A DNA stretch of 49,609 nt, from the NCBI GenBank assembly GCA_030591585.1, contig JAUVAS010000009.1, positions 1 through 49,609 of the forward strand, written 5' to 3'. The DNA is from Flavobacterium sp. (GTDB taxonomy: Bacteria; Bacteroidota; Bacteroidia; Flavobacteriales; Flavobacteriaceae). Of this stretch, positions 22,949 through 31,213 are shown one piece after another. The notes below the pieces were generated by a model, which made no database searches, was not told the DNA's origin, and saw only the letters and a list, made by a program, of their open reading frames with translations. The position numbers and the translations under genes were made by a program. Numbering within the stretch: position 1 is the stretch's first letter; every line of letters begins with the position of its first letter.

Positions 22949-24673
22949 CTAATTATGTAAACCATCACACTCTGTAAAAGCTTTCTCTTTACAGGGTCTC
23001 TCTAATTTTTTATGAATTGCTGCTATCGCATGTTTTTTATCTTCAAAGAAAACTCCACTCCCCATTTTATTAGCAAACCCTCCTTTTTGTATAATATCCT
23101 GACTTACTTGTTTAAGGCCCGAAATATAAATACCGCCCCTTGTGTCTTGCCAATTAATTATTTCATGAGTAAGCCATTCGGCAGCAGCTAAGTCTATAAA
23201 ATTAATCCCATCTGCAGAAATTAGCACATGTTGAATGTCATTTTGTTCATATAAATTAGACAGGTAATCAGAAATTTTTTCAATAGAACCAAAATACAGA
23301 GAGCCATCAATTCTAAGAATTTTCATATTTGAGCATTCAAGGGCATTTCTATCTCTAATTTTATTGATCAATCTTCCTTTAGTATCTAAAGCAAGCGTAG
23401 CGATATTTGGTTTTGAAGTTCGTTCCATATAAAAGAAAAAGGAAGCAAAAATTCCTGCTAGAAGGGCAAATTCTAAATCGAAAAACAATGTTCCCAATAA
23501 GGTGATTGCTAATACAATTAACTCTCGTCCACTACTTTTTAAAACTTGTCTAATATGATGGAAGTCAATTAAATTATAACCTACTAGTAGTATAATCCCA
23601 CCCATTGCTGCTTTTGGTAAATAGGAAGCATAACTAGCTAGGAGTAATAACACCAACATTAAAAAAACCGAAGCAAATATAGCTGCCATAGGTGTTTTCG
23701 CTCCTGCTTGATGGTTGACACCAGAGCGAGTAAATGAACCCGATCCTGCATAACTGGAGAAAAAACTAGCAATTAAATTTGATAATCCCTGGCCAATAAA
23801 TTCTTGATTCCCGCTAATTTTTTGATGAGTATGTAATGCAATTGACCGACCAATAGCAACCGCTTCAATCAAGCCTAATAAAGCTAAAACCATCGCACCA
23901 GAACTTAATTTAGCAACATTTTCATAAGATAAATCTGGAATTCTAAAGGGAGGGAGATTGGACGGAATATCCCCAACCGTTTTTATTCCATTGGCATCTC
24001 CGCCTAACCAGATTGCCATCACACTACCAATTACCATTGCGATAAGCATATAATATCGTGACAAAGGTTTTATCAATGTTTTAATAATTAAAGCTACCCC
24101 TAAAGTGCCAATTGCAACAATAAAAACATACCAATTTGTTTCTGAAATATGATTGAAAATATAGGCCACAATTTCTGGTATGGAGCTTCCTTGAGGGACT
24201 TCAATTCCGAAGACATGTTTGAGTTGTTTAAAGGCTATTAAAATTCCTGCTCCTGCTGTAAAACCAATGATGACTGAATGGGAAACAAAATTTACTAATT
24301 TTCCCATTTTTAATAATCCCATAGCAAACTGAAACAATCCTGCTAAAAAAGTAAGAACTAAAGCTAATGAAATAAAAACTTCTAAATCTGTTTCAGGGTT
24401 TACAAATTTTATTAATGTAGAATACACAACAATTGAAATTGCAGTGGTGGGTCCAGATATTAAATGATAGGATGATCCAAATAATGCTGCTATGATAGGA
24501 GTAATCATAGCTGTATAAAATCCATAAATAGGGGGTAACCCTGCAATCATTGCAAAAGCGACTGCTTGAGGGATTACGATAATAGTCCCCGTTATCCCGG
24601 CGATTAAATCATCTTTCCAAGACTTTTTTGCCAAGGGTAGCCAAACTAAAAATGGAAATATTTTTTGAAGCAT
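22949..24673 (-). CDS. SulP-family inorganic anion transporter with STAS domain (second copy)
   Basis: A 574-residue SulP protein (DDLIAGITGTIIVIPQAVAFAMIAGLPPIYGFYTAMI; AGSGSFTRSGVNHQAGAKTPM) with a C-terminal STAS domain (about 445-560, LISADGINFIDLAAAEWLTHEI). It ends CKEKAFTECDGLHN with two cysteines after the STAS domain, which the first copy lacks. The two copies are clearly diverged. This one lies downstream of soeA and is probably transcribed with the soe genes, although a 26-bp palindrome separates them. Export of sulfate produced by the sulfite dehydrogenase is one plausible role. Confidence 0.88.
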   Translation of the reverse strand: MLQKIFPFLVWLPLAKKSWKDDLIAGITGTIIVIPQAVAFAMIAGLPPIYGFYTAMITPIIAALFGSSYHLISGPTTAISIVVYSTLIKFVNPETDLEVFISLALVLTFLAGLFQFAMGLLKMGKLVNFVSHSVIIGFTAGAGILIAFKQLKHVFGIEVPQGSSIPEIVAYIFNHISETNWYVFIVAIGTLGVALIIKTLIKPLSRYYMLIAMVIGSVMAIWLGGDANGIKTVGDIPSNLPPFRIPDLSYENVAKLSSGAMVLALLGLIEAVAIGRSIALHTHQKISGNQEFIGQGLSNLIASFFSSYAGSGSFTRSGVNHQAGAKTPMAAIFASVFLMLVLLLLASYASYLPKAAMGGIILLVGYNLIDFHHIRQVLKSSGRELIVLAITLLGTLFFDLEFALLAGIFASFFFYMERTSKPNIATLALDTKGRLINKIRDRNALECSNMKILRIDGSLYFGSIEKISDYLSNLYEQNDIQHVLISADGINFIDLAAAEWLTHEIINWQDTRGGIYISGLKQVSQDIIQKGGFANKMGSGVFFEDKKHAIAAIHKKLERPCKEKAFTECDGLHN

Positions 24674-24696
24674 TTACTTTTTTAATTTTTCACTCT

Positions 24697-24722
24697 CCTG
24701 CAAGGTTTTAAAACCTTGCAGG
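24697..24722. repeat. 26-bp perfect palindrome between soeA and sulP
   Basis: The arm CCTGCAAGGTTTT (24697-24709) is directly followed by its exact reverse complement. It is not followed by a T-tract on the minus strand, so it is better viewed as a dispersed palindrome of the kind common in flavobacterial intergenic regions than as a strong terminator. Confidence 0.65.
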
Positions 24723-24736
24723 ATAATAATAAATAT

Positions 24737-27628
24737 TTACTCTTCTTTTTTATCAATATAAAAAGTAGATTTATCTGGAGTAAAAGCACGTTTAAACCAA
24801 AGTGGTCTTCTTTCTCCATTTGGTCCTGGTGCAGGACGTGTCATTTTCATCCACTCTTTATATATTTCGTGAGATTTGTTGGTATCCACAAATATATCTC
24901 CGTAGTTTTCTTCTGCTCCTGGTTTTTCAATGCGTACTCGTTGATGCCAACAATGCATCCCACTTATAGGATCTGGATGTACTGCGTGTGTAATATTTTG
25001 ATGAACTCCACCGTCTTTCCAGAAAATACGTTTCGAATCTTTATCTTCAGATTCAAATGGTTTAATTCCAGAAATAGTATTCATTTTCCAACCGCCTTTT
25101 CCATCACCTTCAATATTTACCGTATTGGTTGCCCAACGGTTTCCTGTTTTATCTTGTGGTCTTCTCCATCTTCCAATATGATGCGAACAAGCGACAACAC
25201 CAGGTTTCATTCCTTGAGTTACCCAAACTTTATCTATAAAATATCCAATATCGGTATTCATTTTCACCAAGTCTCCAGTTTTGAAGCCCCACTTTGCAGC
25301 ATCTTCTGGATGCATCCAAATTGGATTTCGATTAGAGATTTCTACCAACCATTTTGCATTACCAGATCTCGAGTGAATTAAAGTCGGTAACCTAAAAGTA
25401 GGCACCAATACATATTCTCCTTTCGATTTATCTAATTTATCTAAATGAATATGACTTTTTAGATATTGTGGTACTGCATATTCTGGCCATTTCCAATCCA
25501 CCATCGTTTGCGAATAGAATTCGTTTTTACGAGAAGGTGTTGGAAAACCAACCATTGCTTTTCCATTAATCATTACCCCAATGTCTTTTCCGTTTTTACG
25601 AACTACATCATTTGTCGGGTCAACTTCCGAGCCTTCTAATTGCTCTTTCGTTAATAGTGTTTCGTTCATTTTATAGGATTCTCCTTTTTCAATTTCGAAG
25701 GTGCCATACTTCTGCATATACTCTAATTCTGTGATTCCTTCTGCTTTGGCAACTTTTGGTAATCCTGGAACACGTTCAAAAATATATTGATAGTATTCAC
25801 CAATTTTAATTTTTTCACCAGGACGGTAAGGCGATTCAAAATGCTTTCGGATTCCCATACTTCCGTCAGGGTCTATTCGCCAAGAAAGTTCGATCCAGAA
25901 TTCATCTTCTTCCCAAACTTCTCCTGGATTTGTTTCATAAGTAAACTCAACATCTTTTCCGTTTCTGCGAGCGGCTTCTCTTAAAACAGGTTGCCTGAAT
26001 GCTACCCAAGTTCCGCCGTGTGTTGCATAAGAATTTATATCGTGTCTTTCTGAAGCCAATCCCATAGGCAGTACAAAATCTGCAAAAAAGGCAGTTTCAT
26101 TCCACGTTGGAGTTAGCGCGGTGTGTAATCCAAATTTATCTTCATCTTGAAACATTTCCATCCACGTAAATCCATCAGGATAGGTCCAAACAGGATTGAA
26201 TACTCTGGAAAAATACACGTCCATTTTCCCTCTTCCTTCTTTTAAGAAATGAGGTAATAACTGACTCATTTCAAAAAATGCTAAAGGATATTCCTTCGGA
26301 AAGTGAAGTTCATTCCATTTCATTTGTGGTTTTGGAGGGTTTGGTTGTGTAGGACTAAATTTATTCCAAGAATTTGGAGAAGTTCCTCCTTTTGCTCCAA
26401 CTGCTCCTGTTAATACAGTTAAGAAATGCAAACAACGTGCAACTCCCCAACCTCCAAGGTTTGATGCTCCCGCTGCTCTCCAGTTATGAGAAGCAAATCG
26501 CTCACCAGCATCACCAATTAATCGAGCAATTTCAACAATAGTAGCTGCTTTTACTCCAGATTCTTTTTCGGCATATTCTGGTGTAAATTCCTTGTACTCT
26601 TCAATCATTCCAGCGATGTAGTTTTCGAAAGTAACTTCTTTATCGCTGTGCAATGCTCTTAAATATTCTTGCCAGTTGGTCCAGTTTTCAAGATATTCTC
26701 TATTGTATAAACCTTCTTCCAAAATAATCAAAGCCATTGCCAATAAAACAGCAGCTTCAGTTCCTGGGTAGGTAGGCATCCAATAATCACTCATCGAGGC
26801 GGTATTAGACAAACGAGGATCCATCGTCGCTAACTTAGCACCCTTCATTTTTCCTTCAATAATTCTTTGTGCGTGCGGATTAAAATAGTGTCCTGATTCT
26901 AAATGCGCTGAAATCAATAAAATGAATTTTGCATTGGAGTGATCTGGAGACGGACGGTCATAACCATACCAAATATTATAACCAAAACGTGCTCCTGAAG
27001 AACAAATATTGGTATGTGAATTGTGCCCATCTATTCCCCAACCCTGAAGAATCCAGTTCATAAATTTTTCGTGCCCTGGGCGACCAACGTGATAAGCAAT
27101 TTCGTTATGACGGTCTTCTTTTATGGCTTTTCTAATTCTTGCAGCAATGGTATCAAGTGCTTCGTCCCAAGTAATGCGATCCCACTCTCCTTCGCCACGT
27201 TTTCCTTTTCTTTTTAACGGATATAAAATTCGATCTGGATCGGTAATCTGATTTATGGTTGCTGGCCCTTTAGCGCAGTTTCTACCTCTACTTCCTGGGT
27301 GATGAGGATTTCCTTCAAACTTCTTCACCACTTGTGTTTCTTTGTCTATAAATGCTGTCAATCCACAGGCGCTTTCACAGTTAAAACAAGTAGTAGGTAC
27401 AATTTGATAGGTGGTTTTCTTTTTTCTTGGCCACGCTTTTGGGTCGTACTCAACCCAATTATCCCATTTTTCGGGTGGCGGAAAGTTCTCATACATTTGA
27501 GCCACTTGCTCATCGGTAAACTGACGCATATCGCCATCAAATTCCTGATATTTTTCTTTGTGTAAATTGGGAATTAATCCTATTTTTTCTGCTATGTTTT
27601 CAATAAATGAAGGTTTCTTGTAACCCAT
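24737..27628 (-). CDS. soeA: SoeA-like cytoplasmic sulfite dehydrogenase molybdopterin subunit
   Basis: A 963-residue DMSO-reductase-family protein without Tat or Sec signal, hence cytoplasmic. Cys81, Cys84, Cys88 and Cys118 (C-x2-C-x3-C-x29-C) bind a [4Fe-4S] cluster. Cys209 in TNICSSGARFG is the likely Mo ligand. The size, cytosolic location and adjacent PsrB/NrfD-type partner fit SoeA, the sulfite-oxidising enzyme of phototrophic sulfur bacteria. The nearby persulfide dioxygenase would supply sulfite. A Met 18 bp further upstream (27646) lies within a dispersed palindrome, so MGYKKPSF at 27628 is taken as the start. Another cytosolic oxidoreductase of the same family cannot be ruled out. 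Confidence 0.75.
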   Translation of the reverse strand: MGYKKPSFIENIAEKIGLIPNLHKEKYQEFDGDMRQFTDEQVAQMYENFPPPEKWDNWVEYDPKAWPRKKKTTYQIVPTTCFNCESACGLTAFIDKETQVVKKFEGNPHHPGSRGRNCAKGPATINQITDPDRILYPLKRKGKRGEGEWDRITWDEALDTIAARIRKAIKEDRHNEIAYHVGRPGHEKFMNWILQGWGIDGHNSHTNICSSGARFGYNIWYGYDRPSPDHSNAKFILLISAHLESGHYFNPHAQRIIEGKMKGAKLATMDPRLSNTASMSDYWMPTYPGTEAAVLLAMALIILEEGLYNREYLENWTNWQEYLRALHSDKEVTFENYIAGMIEEYKEFTPEYAEKESGVKAATIVEIARLIGDAGERFASHNWRAAGASNLGGWGVARCLHFLTVLTGAVGAKGGTSPNSWNKFSPTQPNPPKPQMKWNELHFPKEYPLAFFEMSQLLPHFLKEGRGKMDVYFSRVFNPVWTYPDGFTWMEMFQDEDKFGLHTALTPTWNETAFFADFVLPMGLASERHDINSYATHGGTWVAFRQPVLREAARRNGKDVEFTYETNPGEVWEEDEFWIELSWRIDPDGSMGIRKHFESPYRPGEKIKIGEYYQYIFERVPGLPKVAKAEGITELEYMQKYGTFEIEKGESYKMNETLLTKEQLEGSEVDPTNDVVRKNGKDIGVMINGKAMVGFPTPSRKNEFYSQTMVDWKWPEYAVPQYLKSHIHLDKLDKSKGEYVLVPTFRLPTLIHSRSGNAKWLVEISNRNPIWMHPEDAAKWGFKTGDLVKMNTDIGYFIDKVWVTQGMKPGVVACSHHIGRWRRPQDKTGNRWATNTVNIEGDGKGGWKMNTISGIKPFESEDKDSKRIFWKDGGVHQNITHAVHPDPISGMHCWHQRVRIEKPGAEENYGDIFVDTNKSHEIYKEWMKMTRPAPGPNGERRPLWFKRAFTPDKSTFYIDKKEE

Positions 27629-27644
27629 AATTTTATTTTTTGTC

Positions 27645-27718
27645 ATTCCTGTGAAAGCAGGAATCTTATAATTTTAACTTAATGATTCTTTATTAAAGGA
27701 TTCCTGCCTTCGCAGGAA
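27645..27718. repeat. Pair of inverted REP-like hairpins between soeBC and soeA
   Basis: ATTCCTG-N6-CAGGAAT (27645-27664) and TTCCTGC-N4-GCAGGAA (27701-27718) are two copies of one hairpin element in opposite orientation. A third copy lies at 41635-41652, and all carry the same flanking bases (AATC on the same side). The pair falls inside the soe operon. Confidence 0.7.
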
Positions 27719-27722
27719 CTTG

Positions 27723-29339
27723 TTACGCCAATGGAACTCTCTGTGGCGCTTCTACCCAGATTTTTTCAGTTGCGTAAATTCCTAATAATATGAATATTGC
27801 TGCTACAGTCAACGTCATTGCACTTGGCATTAAAACTAATAATGCTAACGGCAAAACGTTTCCGATAAATACAACTCCAAACCAGAATAGTTTTTTATAT
27901 CTTCCTTTAGTAATCATTTCTACAACAGAATGTGCTGAGGTGCTTGGATGCGTCATTGTTAATTCAGTAATCATTGTAAATAGGTTTACTGATAAAGCGA
28001 TAATCATCACCATTCCTAAAATTGACATCCACTCTTCAGTTCCTGAAACTAATAATACCAAGGCAAATATTGCTGCTCCTGCTAGTACACTATGTACTAA
28101 CATATGCAATGCTAATGAAGGGCTTTGCCAGAAATCGCGTCCTTTTGCTTGTGCAAATAAGAAGGCTGTATAGATAGCAAGCATTACTGCGAAGAATGCT
28201 GTAATCCAAAGTAGTATTGTTTCTCCTGTTTGGATTTCAAAATAAGTCATTGCTCCCCAAATGGTTACTAACAATCCGAAAATCGTAATGGTATATCCTC
28301 CTTTTACTAACCAGGAGTTCCATTGTGGTCTTAGTAATACGTTTAAGAAACGATCTGGTCTGTCTAAATCCATTACCAAGAACAACCCTGTTAATGCTAA
28401 GAATACTAATGATATACCTGCCGACCATAATTTGGTAGTATCTGATAAATCATACCCTAGAATCATTGCGATAAACGGAATTAAAAAGGCTCCTGCCGCA
28501 ACTGCTTTTGTGGTTACGTAAGCAGAAACTTCCCAACCCCAAAGAATTCCTTTATCTGGTGTATCGTATACTCTTCGCGCTTTCCCTGTAAGTACATCTA
28601 TATAGTTTGGATTCTCTGTTTCTTTCCTTTGATATGCTGATTCTATCTCGTTATCAATAGTCATTTGCAACAAATCAACATCTTCATTGGTGTGCATCAT
28701 TTTTTCAGCCGCTTTAGCGAAATGTCCAACGCCACGAGCTTGTGAATTCCATAACCAAGAACCCGATTTATCTGTTGCTTCAGGATTTAAAGAAGCATCA
28801 TCACCATCAATATAAAATAGATTTGGATTCGTTCCTTTTTCAGGTTTACGAACTTTTACTTGTTGTCTTGCTAATAATTGTGAAATTTCTGTAGCAGGGT
28901 TTTCCATATCACCTGCAATAATTGCATGTTCTGGACAAACCGAAACACAAGCAGGTTCACGACCCACATCTACTCTATGTGCGCAATAATTACATTTTGC
29001 TGCAGTATTGGTATCTGGATCGATATACAAAGCATCGTACGGACACGCTTGCATACACGATTTACAACCAATACAACGGTTATTGTCAAAATCTACAATA
29101 CCATCTTCACGAGTATACAACGCTTCCACAGGACAGATAGTTACACAAGGTGCATCTGTACAATGGTTACAACGCATTACTGAAAATATTCTTCGGGTAT
29201 CTGGAAAAACTCCCTTTTCAACTTGCTTCACATAGGTTCTGTTAACACCAACGGGGACATCGTGTTCAGACTTACAAGCCGTGGTACAAGCGTGACATCC
29301 TATACATTTTCGGTTGTCAATAATAAAGCCGTACTTCAT
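27723..29339 (-). CDS. Fused SoeB-SoeC-like protein: four-cluster ferredoxin plus NrfD-type membrane domain
   Basis: A 538-residue fusion. Residues 1-180 hold sixteen cysteines in four groups (CIGCHACTTAC, CNHCTDAPCVTIC, CIGCKSCMQAC, and CNYCAHR with CVSVCPEH), the PsrB/SoeB pattern. A linker (about 180-265) leads to a membrane domain (about 270-530) with about eight helices of the NrfD/PsrC type (GWEVSAYVTTKAVAAGAFLIPFIAMI). In most relatives these are two proteins. It would anchor SoeA to the inner face of the membrane and pass electrons to quinone. It precedes soeA by 94 bp that hold two REP-like hairpins. No signal peptide is present, matching a cytoplasmic complex. Confidence 0.82.
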   Translation of the reverse strand: MKYGFIIDNRKCIGCHACTTACKSEHDVPVGVNRTYVKQVEKGVFPDTRRIFSVMRCNHCTDAPCVTICPVEALYTREDGIVDFDNNRCIGCKSCMQACPYDALYIDPDTNTAAKCNYCAHRVDVGREPACVSVCPEHAIIAGDMENPATEISQLLARQQVKVRKPEKGTNPNLFYIDGDDASLNPEATDKSGSWLWNSQARGVGHFAKAAEKMMHTNEDVDLLQMTIDNEIESAYQRKETENPNYIDVLTGKARRVYDTPDKGILWGWEVSAYVTTKAVAAGAFLIPFIAMILGYDLSDTTKLWSAGISLVFLALTGLFLVMDLDRPDRFLNVLLRPQWNSWLVKGGYTITIFGLLVTIWGAMTYFEIQTGETILLWITAFFAVMLAIYTAFLFAQAKGRDFWQSPSLALHMLVHSVLAGAAIFALVLLVSGTEEWMSILGMVMIIALSVNLFTMITELTMTHPSTSAHSVVEMITKGRYKKLFWFGVVFIGNVLPLALLVLMPSAMTLTVAAIFILLGIYATEKIWVEAPQRVPLA

Positions 29340-29385
29340 TAGTTTTTAATATTTATATAGTTTGAAATGTTTTTTTATAGTTCCT

Positions 29386-29393
29386 CAAAGTTA
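29386..29393 (-). promoter_or_regulatory. -7 element of the soe operon
   Basis: A perfect TAACTTTG on the minus strand lies 46 bp before the start of the fused soeBC gene. No Crp-type palindrome occupies the position 33 bp upstream, unlike the neighbouring promoters, so the genes may also be read from the yeeE promoter at 30423-30467. Confidence 0.45.
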
Positions 29394-29419
29394 AAAAATT
29401 AACTCTAGTAAGCTTATTA

Positions 29420-29830
29420 TTAATGAGGTAATTTGCTTTTTACAGCGTGATATAGAAAGGCTCCAAATAAAGCGCCAATAATTACAATTGCAAAAGATAT
29501 AGCTCCTCTTCCTAATAGGATAAACATGGGGCCTGGGCAAGCACCTGCTAATGCCCAACCTAAACCGAATAATGTTCCGCCAATAATATTTCTAACCCCT
29601 TTCTTTTTAGGCTCAATTTCAATTTGTTTACCCTCCATGGTTTTTATCGTTCCTTTTCTGAAAAAATAAAACAAAATCATTCCTGTAACTACTGCAAAGC
29701 CAATTACGCCGTACATATGAAAGGATTGAAATTTGAACATTTCGTAAATGCGATACCAAGAAATTACTTCAGATTTACTTAATATAATTCCGAAGAGTAC
29801 ACCTGCCAATATAAATTTTAAGTTTTTCAT
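29420..29830 (-). CDS. YeeE/YedE-family transporter half, CPG type (136 aa)
   Basis: A small membrane protein with about four helices and the motif GLGWALAGACPGPMFILLG, the cysteine turn typical of the second half of split YeeE/YedE transporters (DUF6691-like). A cytosolic segment of basic and acidic residues (KGTIKTMEGKQIEIEPKKKG) separates the two helical pairs. It follows its partner half by 10 bp and forms the second such pair in the window; the first belongs to the psr operon. Confidence 0.85.
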   Translation of the reverse strand: MKNLKFILAGVLFGIILSKSEVISWYRIYEMFKFQSFHMYGVIGFAVVTGMILFYFFRKGTIKTMEGKQIEIEPKKKGVRNIIGGTLFGLGWALAGACPGPMFILLGRGAISFAIVIIGALFGAFLYHAVKSKLPH

Positions 29831-29840
29831 TTTTTCAGAA

Positions 29841-30401
29841 TTAAAAGAGTAAAGGAAGTATAAACCAGGTCATTACAAGACCTCCAATAAAGAATCCGAT
29901 GACAGATATTAAGGATGGCAATTCTAAATTACTCAATCCAACAATTGCGTGCCCCGAGGTACATCCTCCAGCATAACGGGATCCAAAACCAACAAATACT
30001 CCAGCAATTATTAGAATTAAAAAACCTTTAAGGGAGAACATAGTTTCAGTTCCAAAAATTTCGTCTGGCAAGTATTGTGCGCCGATGTTTTGAAATCCGA
30101 GTTCTGATAAATCTGTTACGGTTTGTGGGTTATCCAAAACGACGGCAACATCTGGTGTTAACCATTGTCCACTAATAAACCCACCAATTATGAGTCCTAC
30201 TACAAATAGTAAATTCCATGTGTTTTTTCGCCAATCGAATTTAAAGAAATCGACCAATTTTCCTGCACCGCCAATGGCGCAGATGTTTTCTAAGTTTGAT
30301 GATACGCCAAATTTCTTTCCGAAGAAAAATAACAAAAACATTACTAGTGTAATTAAGGGGCCGGCCACATACCAAGGCCAGGGGGAGAGAATAAAATCCA
30401 T
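29841..30401 (-). CDS. YeeE/YedE-family transporter half, GCTSG type (186 aa)
   Basis: A polytopic protein with about five helices and the signature GFGSRYAGGCTSGHAIVGLSNLE near the C-terminus. It pairs with the 136-residue half directly downstream. It would take part in moving thiosulfate or sulfane sulfur across the inner membrane. Its promoter carries a Crp-type operator (30423-30467) and it is first in its transcript. Confidence 0.85.
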   Translation of the reverse strand: MDFILSPWPWYVAGPLITLVMFLLFFFGKKFGVSSNLENICAIGGAGKLVDFFKFDWRKNTWNLLFVVGLIIGGFISGQWLTPDVAVVLDNPQTVTDLSELGFQNIGAQYLPDEIFGTETMFSLKGFLILIIAGVFVGFGSRYAGGCTSGHAIVGLSNLELPSLISVIGFFIGGLVMTWFILPLLF

Positions 30402-30422
30402 AAATGCTTATAAATTAGAAGT

Positions 30423-30467
30423 TAAATATAGGTAGGTAAGATTCGCTACTTAGTAACAATTGTTACA
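30423..30467 (-). promoter_or_regulatory. Crp-type operator and -7 element of the second yeeE pair
   Basis: AGTAAC-AATT-GTTACA (30452-30467) has a perfect 14-bp palindromic core. The -7-like TATATTTA (minus, 30423-30430) is centred exactly 33 bp downstream, 21 nt before the start codon. Confidence 0.65.
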
Positions 30468-30580
30468 TAGTAGAAACGGTGTTATAAAAAGATAATTTTG
30501 TATTATTTTTTTATTTAAAGGATAATTCCTTGAGATTAAGCCTGATAACCAGGGGCATTTAAAAATTAGGAACGAAATTT

Positions 30581-31213
30581 TTAAAGTGAAATAATTCTAA
30601 TGTTATTTCTGTTCAATTCAATTTTTCCTTGGTTTTCCAGTTTTTTTAGTAATCGAGAAATCACTACTCTGGAGGTATGAAGTTCGTAAGCAATTTCTTG
30701 ATGCGTACTGTAGATAATGTGGTCTTTGGTAATGTTAGATTTATCTCTTAGATATTTTAATAATCGCTCATCCATTTTTAAAAATGCGATACTATCTAAC
30801 GTTTCTAGCATTTCCATTAGGCGGTTATGGTAACTTTCAAATACAAAATTTCGCCAGGATTTGTATTTTGCTGTCCATTCTTCCATTTTTTCAATAGGAA
30901 CCATAATGAGTTTGGTGGGTAATTCTGCAACAGCACGAATTTCACTTTTTGTGTTTCCTAAGCAGCACGTTAGCGTCATAGCACAAGTATCTCCACTTTC
31001 TAAAAAATAAAGTAGTAACTCGTCACCATCGTTATCATCCCGCATTATTTTAATGGCGCCACTTATTAACAATGGCATGGACTTTATATATTGGCCTGTT
31101 TCAATAAGTTTATATCCTTCTGGGATATCTTTAAACAAGCCAAAATGGCTTATTTCATCAAGCAATGCATCTTCAAAAAGGTGTCCGTATTTATTTTTTA
31201 GATCCTGAATCAT
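30581..31213 (-). CDS. Crp/Fnr-family transcriptional regulator with Val-type recognition helix
   Basis: A 210-residue paralogue of the regulator at 15482, with beta-barrel, dimerisation helix and winged helix. Its recognition helix HTSRVVISRLLKKLE has Val183 where the other regulator and E. coli CRP have Glu (CRP 181), while both arginines are kept. In the effector cassette it reads GDTCAMTLTCC, with Cys77, Cys83 and Cys84, so a cysteine is shared with the paralogue. It overlaps the DUF983 gene by 23 bp and is read from that gene's promoter, which holds a TGTAA-class-like operator, suggesting autoregulation. It should favour half-sites with A at position 7 (TGTAA). Confidence 0.88.
   Translation of the reverse strand: MIQDLKNKYGHLFEDALLDEISHFGLFKDIPEGYKLIETGQYIKSMPLLISGAIKIMRDDNDGDELLLYFLESGDTCAMTLTCCLGNTKSEIRAVAELPTKLIMVPIEKMEEWTAKYKSWRNFVFESYHNRLMEMLETLDSIAFLKMDERLLKYLRDKSNITKDHIIYSTHQEIAYELHTSRVVISRLLKKLENQGKIELNRNNIRIISL

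Noticed and set aside
22933-22954. Hairpin AATTAGC/GCTAATT as a normal terminator of the second sulP gene
   Set aside because: It overlaps the stop codon and the operator of the next gene and lacks a T-tract on the minus strand, so it is noted only within the promoter entry.
24716-25381. Long plus-strand open frame of 221 codons
   Set aside because: It lies antisense to soeA, has low-complexity aromatic-rich composition without any domain, and follows the codon pattern of the real gene on the other strand.
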